From Archaeoglobus profundus DSM 5631 (GTDB lineage: Archaea; Halobacteriota; Archaeoglobi; Archaeoglobales; Archaeoglobaceae): 64,000 nucleotides of DNA. The stretch is from assembly GCF_000025285.1 (NCBI RefSeq), contig NC_013741.1:124001-188000 (forward strand), read 5' to 3'. How positions within the stretch are numbered: position 1 is the stretch's first letter; each line of letters opens with the position of its first letter. Below the pieces are notes generated by a model, which saw nothing but the letters and a program-made list of their open reading frames with translations, had not been told where the DNA came from and did no database searches. The translations under genes and the position numbers were made by a program. Positions 60,097 to 64,000 of the stretch are shown here, piece after piece.

Positions 60097-61139
60097 TAGT
60101 CGAGGAAGGCAAGGTTAAAATCAAGCTCGACAGGGACGTTTTCTACAATCCTCGAATGAGATTCTGCAGGGATTTGGATGTTCTCGTTTGGAGGGTTTTG
60201 GATGACAAACGAGAGTTTTTGGATGCCTTAGCTGGAACCGGTGTGAGAGGGATAAGGGCTAAAGTGGAGGGAGGTTACGATGTAGTATACTTCAACGACA
60301 GGAATCCCAAGGCAGTCGAACTTATTAAAGAGAATATGAAGCTTAACGGTATCGAGGCTGAGGTTTTCAACAAGGATGCAAACATCCTGATGAGAGAAAA
60401 AAAGTTCTGGCACATCGATTTAGATCCGTTTGGAAGTCCTGCAGAGTTCATGGACTCGGCAAGTTTCTCAGTTAAGAAGTATCTCAGCGTTACAGCAACA
60501 GATACAGCTGCGTTCTGCGGTTCCGCAACGGAATCTGGCTTGAGGAAGTATTTCGTCTTCGCCGAAATGACAGATATCTATCCGGAGATAGGATTGAGAG
60601 CTTTGATAGGTTACGTTGCGAGAGAGCTTGCTAAATACGAGAAAGGGATTGAAGTTCTCGTATGTTGGACTAAGGAGCACTACTATCGAATCCACTTGAA
60701 GGTTAGGAAATCTTTGAGGGCTTCAAAGGACACTGTAAAAAAGTTGGGATACATGCTTTACTGTCCCAATTGCATGAACAGGGATTTTGTCGGAGTTGGT
60801 GAATGTTTTGAGAGATGTGAGTGCGGTGGAAGATTCAGGATTTACGGTCCGATCTGGCTTGGGGATGTTAAAGATGCAGAAATAGTTAGGAAGATGCTCG
60901 AATACGCTAAGGGGAAGGCTGAGAAGTTCGTTAAGGCTATAGCTGAGGAGCTAAACACACCTCTTGCATACAACATCCATGCGTTGTCGAAAAAACTGAA
61001 GATAAACCCTCCGAAAATGGAGAAGATACTTACAGACCTCAGAGAAAACGGTTTTACTGCTTCAAGGGTGCACTACTCCGGAACGGTTTTAAAAACAAAC
61101 GCCAAAATTGTAGATTTGATTTCACTGCTTAACTCCTAA
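60093..61139 (+). CDS. trm1: tRNA (guanine26-N2)-dimethyltransferase
   Basis: A 348-residue enzyme: FYNPRMRFCRDLDVLVWRV, LDALAGTGVRGIRAKVEGG (SAM loop), VYFNDRNPKAVELIKENM, HIDLDPFGSPAEFMDSAS (catalytic motif IV), VTATDTAAFCGS, and a C-terminal domain with four Cys (CPNCMN and CECGG). It dimethylates G26 of tRNA with SAM. Co-translated with THEP1. The last 18 bp overlap the DUF5350 gene. Confidence 0.95.
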   Translation: MIVEEGKVKIKLDRDVFYNPRMRFCRDLDVLVWRVLDDKREFLDALAGTGVRGIRAKVEGGYDVVYFNDRNPKAVELIKENMKLNGIEAEVFNKDANILMREKKFWHIDLDPFGSPAEFMDSASFSVKKYLSVTATDTAAFCGSATESGLRKYFVFAEMTDIYPEIGLRALIGYVARELAKYEKGIEVLVCWTKEHYYRIHLKVRKSLRASKDTVKKLGYMLYCPNCMNRDFVGVGECFERCECGGRFRIYGPIWLGDVKDAEIVRKMLEYAKGKAEKFVKAIAEELNTPLAYNIHALSKKLKINPPKMEKILTDLRENGFTASRVHYSGTVLKTNAKIVDLISLLNS

Positions 61140-61307
61140 GATCGACTTCGGCGACCTCTTTATCCTCCTTCTCTTTTTTCCGTCAGATGTGTACTTCTGG
61201 TTCGGTCCGGGCTTCTTGTAATACTGCCATTTCGTAGGAACTAGCCTGTATTCGTTGCTGTTCCTCTTCTTGATCTTAACCCACGTTACACTACCAGTCT
61301 TACCCAT
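61122..61307 (-). CDS. DUF5350 family small basic protein
   Basis: A 61-residue, strongly basic protein: MGKTGSVTWVKIKKRN, KWQYYKKPGPNQKY, and a C-terminal KKRRRIKRSPKS. It resembles DUF5350, a euryarchaeal family; RNA or ribosome binding is plausible but not shown. ATG at 61307 is leaderless (CTTTTATGC about 26 bp upstream). Convergent overlap of 18 bp with trm1. Confidence 0.7.
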   Translation of the reverse strand: MGKTGSVTWVKIKKRNSNEYRLVPTKWQYYKKPGPNQKYTSDGKKRRRIKRSPKSILGVKQ

Positions 61308-61487
61308 GCTTTCATGCTTTGGCTTTTAGCATAAAAGTCTTTTGATGAATAGGTTCTGGACTAAATTCAACGTAATTAATAATAGCTATACTAGTTTTTA
61401 AATTGTCGAACTTCCATAATATCTGCCAAAAGTTATATCAACGCTTAAATATATTAACAACGAAAAACTTAAAACGAGAGATATAGA

Positions 61488-61771
61488 ATGATTATTATGA
61501 GTTATCAAATTAAAACCACAGATGAATTTGAAGAACAATTTAAAAAGTTAACAAGAAAGAATAAAGCCTTAGCTGAGATGTTCGCTAAGGCAATTTTGAA
61601 ATTGAAAGAAAATCCCATGCTGGTAAGCCTTTAACCCACGAACTTAAAGGGTTTCGTTCTTTACACATCTCGGGAAAATGGAGGTTAATTTATGATGTTC
61701 ATTAAGATCAAAAATTAATAGTCCTGAGATCAATCGGACATAGAAAGCGAATCTATACCGATTTCCCTTAA
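61488..61771 (+). pseudogene. broken RelE-superfamily toxin gene
   Basis: The first frame gives 48 residues (TDEFEEQFKKLTRKNKALAE, then LKLKENPML) and stops at 61632. Joining from GGT at 61622, one base out of frame, continues as GKPLTHELKGFRSLHISGKW and RLIYDVH, the typical RelE core. An in-frame TAA (61703-61705; GAA by a single change) follows, and then DQKLIVLRSIGHRKRIYTDFP to TAA at 61771, the expected C-terminus. So a one-base deletion near 61621 and a nonsense change disable an otherwise complete ~94-residue toxin. The surroundings are AT-rich, which suits an acquired module. The last 42 bp overlap the convergent antitoxin-like gene. Confidence 0.8.
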
Positions 61772-61924
61772 GAAGTCTTCAAAATCTCTCTTTGGTGGCT
61801 GTTCTCTAGCTCTCTTGATGGATTCCATTAACTCCTCATCGGAAATGATTTCAAGCGTCTCGATAATGGAGTCGAGCTTTTCCTTGATCTCTATCAAGTC
61901 TTTAAGTATTTCCTGCTTGATCAT
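61730..61924 (-). CDS. RelB-like antitoxin candidate
   Basis: A 64-residue, highly charged protein: an N-terminal coiled helix (LKDLIEIKEKLDSIIETLEI), then DEELMESIKRAREQPPKRDFEDFLREIGID, a pattern common in archaeal RelB-type antitoxins. A TATATA box (61948-61955) puts the start at its ATG (61924). It is convergent with the broken toxin rather than upstream of it, unusual for relBE, so the pairing is uncertain. It may now be an orphan antitoxin. Confidence 0.6.
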   Translation of the reverse strand: MIKQEILKDLIEIKEKLDSIIETLEIISDEELMESIKRAREQPPKRDFEDFLREIGIDSLSMSD

Positions 61925-62017
61925 TAATGTATTCTCTGATGTATGTTGTATATATCAGATTCGATTTAAGTTGAACTTTTTGTAAACGCTGAGAGTATCG
62001 ATCACTTTGGTGGTGTC

Positions 62018-62049
62018 TGAAAATATTATAAGATTGAAAATATTATAAG
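62018..62049 (+). repeat. tandem 15-bp direct repeat holding TATA-like boxes
   Basis: TGAAAATATTATAAG occurs at 62018-62032 and 62035-62049, perfect copies with a 2-bp gap (17-bp period). Each copy contains TATTATAA. The second is centred about 26 bp before the ATG at 62070. It is in the 318-bp region between the antitoxin-like gene and metG, which otherwise holds only the small ORF below and the metG promoter. Confidence 0.7.
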
Positions 62050-62069
62050 TTTGCTTAAAAATTTCTTTG

Positions 62070-62211
62070 ATGATGGAGTACATTTTGACTTCTCTGATAA
62101 TGGTTTTAATCTCGTTTGTAGTCTTCTCGCATGTTAAGAAAACAAGCGATCGGTGAATTGCTCTTACTACATGAGCATTACAAGAGGGGTTACGAAGAGG
62201 CTATGAAATAA
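62070..62211 (+). pseudogene. small single-helix membrane protein, apparently frameshifted
   Basis: The first frame (ATG 62070 to TGA 62156) gives 28 residues: a hydrophobic helix ILTSLIMVLISFVVFSHV and a basic KKTSDR end. Removing one base in the AAAA run near 62138-62141 would continue as KKQAIGELLLLHEHYKRGYEE and AMK to TAA at 62211, a natural 46-residue protein with one membrane helix and a charged tail. A true frameshift, a sequencing error, or a genuine 28-residue peptide are all possible. No family recognised. Confidence 0.4.
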
Positions 62212-62242
62212 ACATTTATAATCGCTCAAGCTTTGTTGAGGC

Positions 62243-64000
62243 ATGAAGCTCGTTACCTGTGGCTTACCCTATGCGAACGGTAAGGCACACATAGGTCATC
62301 TGAGAACTTACATTCCCGCTGACGTCTACGTCAGATACCTCAGGCTTTTGGGAGAAAAAGTCCTGTTCATCTGCGGTAGCGATTGCCACGGAACACCGAT
62401 AGTCGTAAACGCTGAGAAGGAGGGAATATCTCCGAAAGAGCTTGTGGATAGATATCACGAACACTTTCAGAAAGTCTTTAAAGAGCTTGAGGTTGAATTC
62501 GATTTTTACGGGAGGACTGACGCTGAATACAACCATCGCAGGACTCAGGAAATAGTAAAGACACTCATGGATAAGGGATACATCTACGCTAAGGAAATTG
62601 AGCTTGCATACTGTCCGAAGTGCGACAGATTTTTACCTGATCGATATGTGGAGGGAATTTGTCCATACTGCGGTGCAGTTGCGAGAGGAGATGAGTGCGA
62701 TCAAGGTTGTGGAAGACATTTGGAGCCGGGAGAGATTTTACAGCCGAAGTGTAAGATTTGTGGGAGTCCGGCAGTTTTCAAGAAGCAGAAGCACTACTTC
62801 TTCAAGCTTACAGCCTTCAAAGACTTTCTAATGGACTACTTGGAGAATAAACTTCAGGGAACTTCCAACGCTTTGAACTATGCAAGGGAATGGGTAAGGA
62901 GAGAGCTCAAGGATTGGTGCATAACTCGAAACTTGGAATGGGGTGTTAAGTTCCCTGGCGAAAATTTAGTTGTCTATGTCTGGGTTGATGCACCTATAGG
63001 CTACATATCTTTCACAGAACAGGCTTGTAAGCTCAAAGGCTGTAACTGGGAGGATATTTGGAAGAATGGTGAGATTAGTGACATAACGCACTTCATAGGC
63101 TTAGACATAGTCTATCATCACTGCATATTCTGGCCTGCAATGTTGAAAGGAGCAGACTATTCATTGCCTAAAGCCGTTGTAGCAAGTGGAATGGTAAAGG
63201 TGGAAGGCAAAACTTTCTCCAAGAGCAGAGGATACGTTGTCTGGGTTGAAGACGACTATCTCAAGGCTGGATTTCATCCAGACTATCTAAGATACTACAT
63301 TGTGAGCTACACATCTCATGAGAAGGATCTTAATTTCTCTTGGAGGGTTTTCAAGGACAAGGTAAACAACGAGCTGATCGGAACTTTCGGCAACTTCATC
63401 TATAGAGTTCTTCACTTCGCTTGGAAGAACTTTGGCAGGGTTAGGATGAATGTTGATAAAGAGACACTCGAAAAAATTTCGAATGTTAAAGATAAAATCG
63501 TTGAATCTCTGAAAGTCTGGGAGTTCAAGGAGATTTGTGATGCATTTATGGAATTAGCCACATTCGGAAACGAGTTCTTCCAGTCCAAAAAGCCTTGGGA
63601 GTTGATAAAGACCAATAGGGAAGAATGTGAAAGGGTTTTGGCAAACGCAATCCAGCTTGTGAAAGCTCTTTTGATATTTGCATATCCAGTGATGCCCAAG
63701 AGCATGGAAAACGTTGCTAAGGTGATAAACTTGGATCTGAAGAATGCAAGACTTGACGACGCTTTAAAGGTTGATGATGTTGTTGAACTTAGTAAACCTA
63801 AGATTCCGTTTGAGAAAGTTGAAGACAAGAAGATCGAGGAGATGGAAAGAATTATGATAGAGAGAATTAGAAGAGCTGAGAGCGGTGAGAAAGAGAAGGA
63901 GGAAGAACTCGTAGATATAAAGGACTTTACAAAGCTGGACATAAGGATTGGTAAGATTATCAAGGCTGAAAGAATAAAGGGTAGCAAAAAACTGCTAAGG
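62243..64000 (+). CDS. metG: methionyl-tRNA synthetase (C-terminus cut off)
   Basis: 586 residues are visible to the window end. Class I synthetase: [32 protein letters not shown] (HIGH-type), a knuckle domain with four Cys pairs ([28 protein letters not shown]), [33 protein letters not shown] and [12 protein letters not shown] (KMSKS-type). After the anticodon-binding helices it enters a C-terminal tRNA-binding EMAP/Trbp111 domain ([14 protein letters not shown]) and is cut there. A TTTATAAT box lies about 26 bp before the ATG, so the mRNA is leaderless. Confidence 0.96.
   Translation, partial: MKLVTCGLPYANGKAHIGHLRTYIPADVYVRYLRLLGEKVLFICGSDCHGTPIVVNAEKEGISPKELVDRYHEHFQKVFKELEVEFDFYGRTDAEYNHRRTQEIVKTLMDKGYIYAKEIELAYCPKCDRFLPDRYVEGICPYCGAVARGDECDQGCGRHLEPGEILQPKCKICGSPAVFKKQKHYFFKLTAFKDFLMDYLENKLQGTSNALNYAREWVRRELKDWCITRNLEWGVKFPGENLVVYVWVDAPIGYISFTEQACKLKGCNWEDIWKNGEISDITHFIGLDIVYHHCIFWPAMLKGADYSLPKAVVASGMVKVEGKTFSKSRGYVVWVEDDYLKAGFHPDYLRYYIVSYTSHEKDLNFSWRVFKDKVNNELIGTFGNFIYRVLHFAWKNFGRVRMNVDKETLEKISNVKDKIVESLKVWEFKEICDAFMELATFGNEFFQSKKPWELIKTNREECERVLANAIQLVKALLIFAYPVMPKSMENVAKVINLDLKNARLDDALKVDDVVELSKPKIPFEKVEDKKIEEMERIMIERIRRAESGEKEKEEELVDIKDFTKLDIRIGKIIKAERIKGSKKLLR

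Noticed and set aside
61330-61360. Possible C box TTGATGA near 61335
   Set aside because: The expected D box position reads CTGG, and no second motif pair follows.

Overview
The window comes from a hyperthermophilic euryarchaeon, most likely a member of the Archaeoglobales. An Archaeoglobus, Ferroglobus or Geoglobus relative is an inference; I cannot name the species. The evidence is an archaeal histone, diphthine synthase, ABCE1, Nob1, archaeal ThrRS/GlyRS/MetRS, Trm1, DUF357 and Nre proteins, a formylmethanofuran:H4MPT formyltransferase homologue together with a futalosine-type menaquinone gene, box C/D guide RNAs, and TATA boxes about 26 bp upstream of many start codons (leaderless mRNAs). 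Gene density is high, and I see no insertion sequence, CRISPR array or rRNA operon.

Layout. 1-8958 is mostly minus-strand: an MTA/SAH deaminase (cut by the window edge), trkA, tatC and a large ferrous-iron region with one intact FeoB, one FeoB split into a GTPase piece and a membrane piece, two FeoA proteins, a DtxR-type regulator, three small membrane proteins (two of them paralogues, one behind each FeoB) and two kinds of candidate operator. 9030-22154 holds information-processing and housekeeping genes (M42 peptidase, PsiE-like protein, Ftr homologue, dphB, DRG GTPase, nitroreductase, thrS, an EMC6-like protein, ABCE1, NfeD protease, DUF357, UPF1-like helicase, racemase). 22175-24444 is ilvBN, preceded by a 21-codon ORF that looks like a branched-chain leader peptide. 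24466-32667 carries a radical SAM protein, spermidine synthase, a Zn/Mn-type ABC transporter with a NikR-like regulator, a proline peptidase, a metallo-hydrolase and TrmJ. 32664-38431 carries a MqnE-like enzyme, a glycosyltransferase, a GfcR-like regulator, Nob1, ThiI, histone, DapB, tRNA-Gln and two box C/D sRNAs, one directly behind the tRNA. 38522-49619 has a purine permease, a QueG-like protein, enolase, a SplB-like radical SAM protein, an FAD protein, two odd Gly/Arg/Trp-rich small proteins and a divergent branched-chain amino acid ABC transporter. 49616-56362 is a complete trpCDEGF-(ACT)-(ACT)-BA operon. 56473-64000 has glyS, a hidden 37-aa membrane protein, nre, THEP1, trm1, DUF5350, a decayed toxin with a convergent antitoxin-like gene, a small broken membrane-peptide gene and metG (cut by the window edge).

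Themes. Metal and amino acid homeostasis dominate: iron (feo), a second divalent metal (znu-like/NikR-like), and branched-chain and aromatic amino acids (ilv, liv, trp). The best candidates for new biology are the possible ilv leader peptide, the two tandem ACT proteins inside the trp operon, the tRNA-Gln/box C/D sRNA unit, the FeoB-linked membrane protein family with the split FeoB, and the NikR-like regulator with an altered metal site. All functional calls come from reading the sequence; no database search was run.
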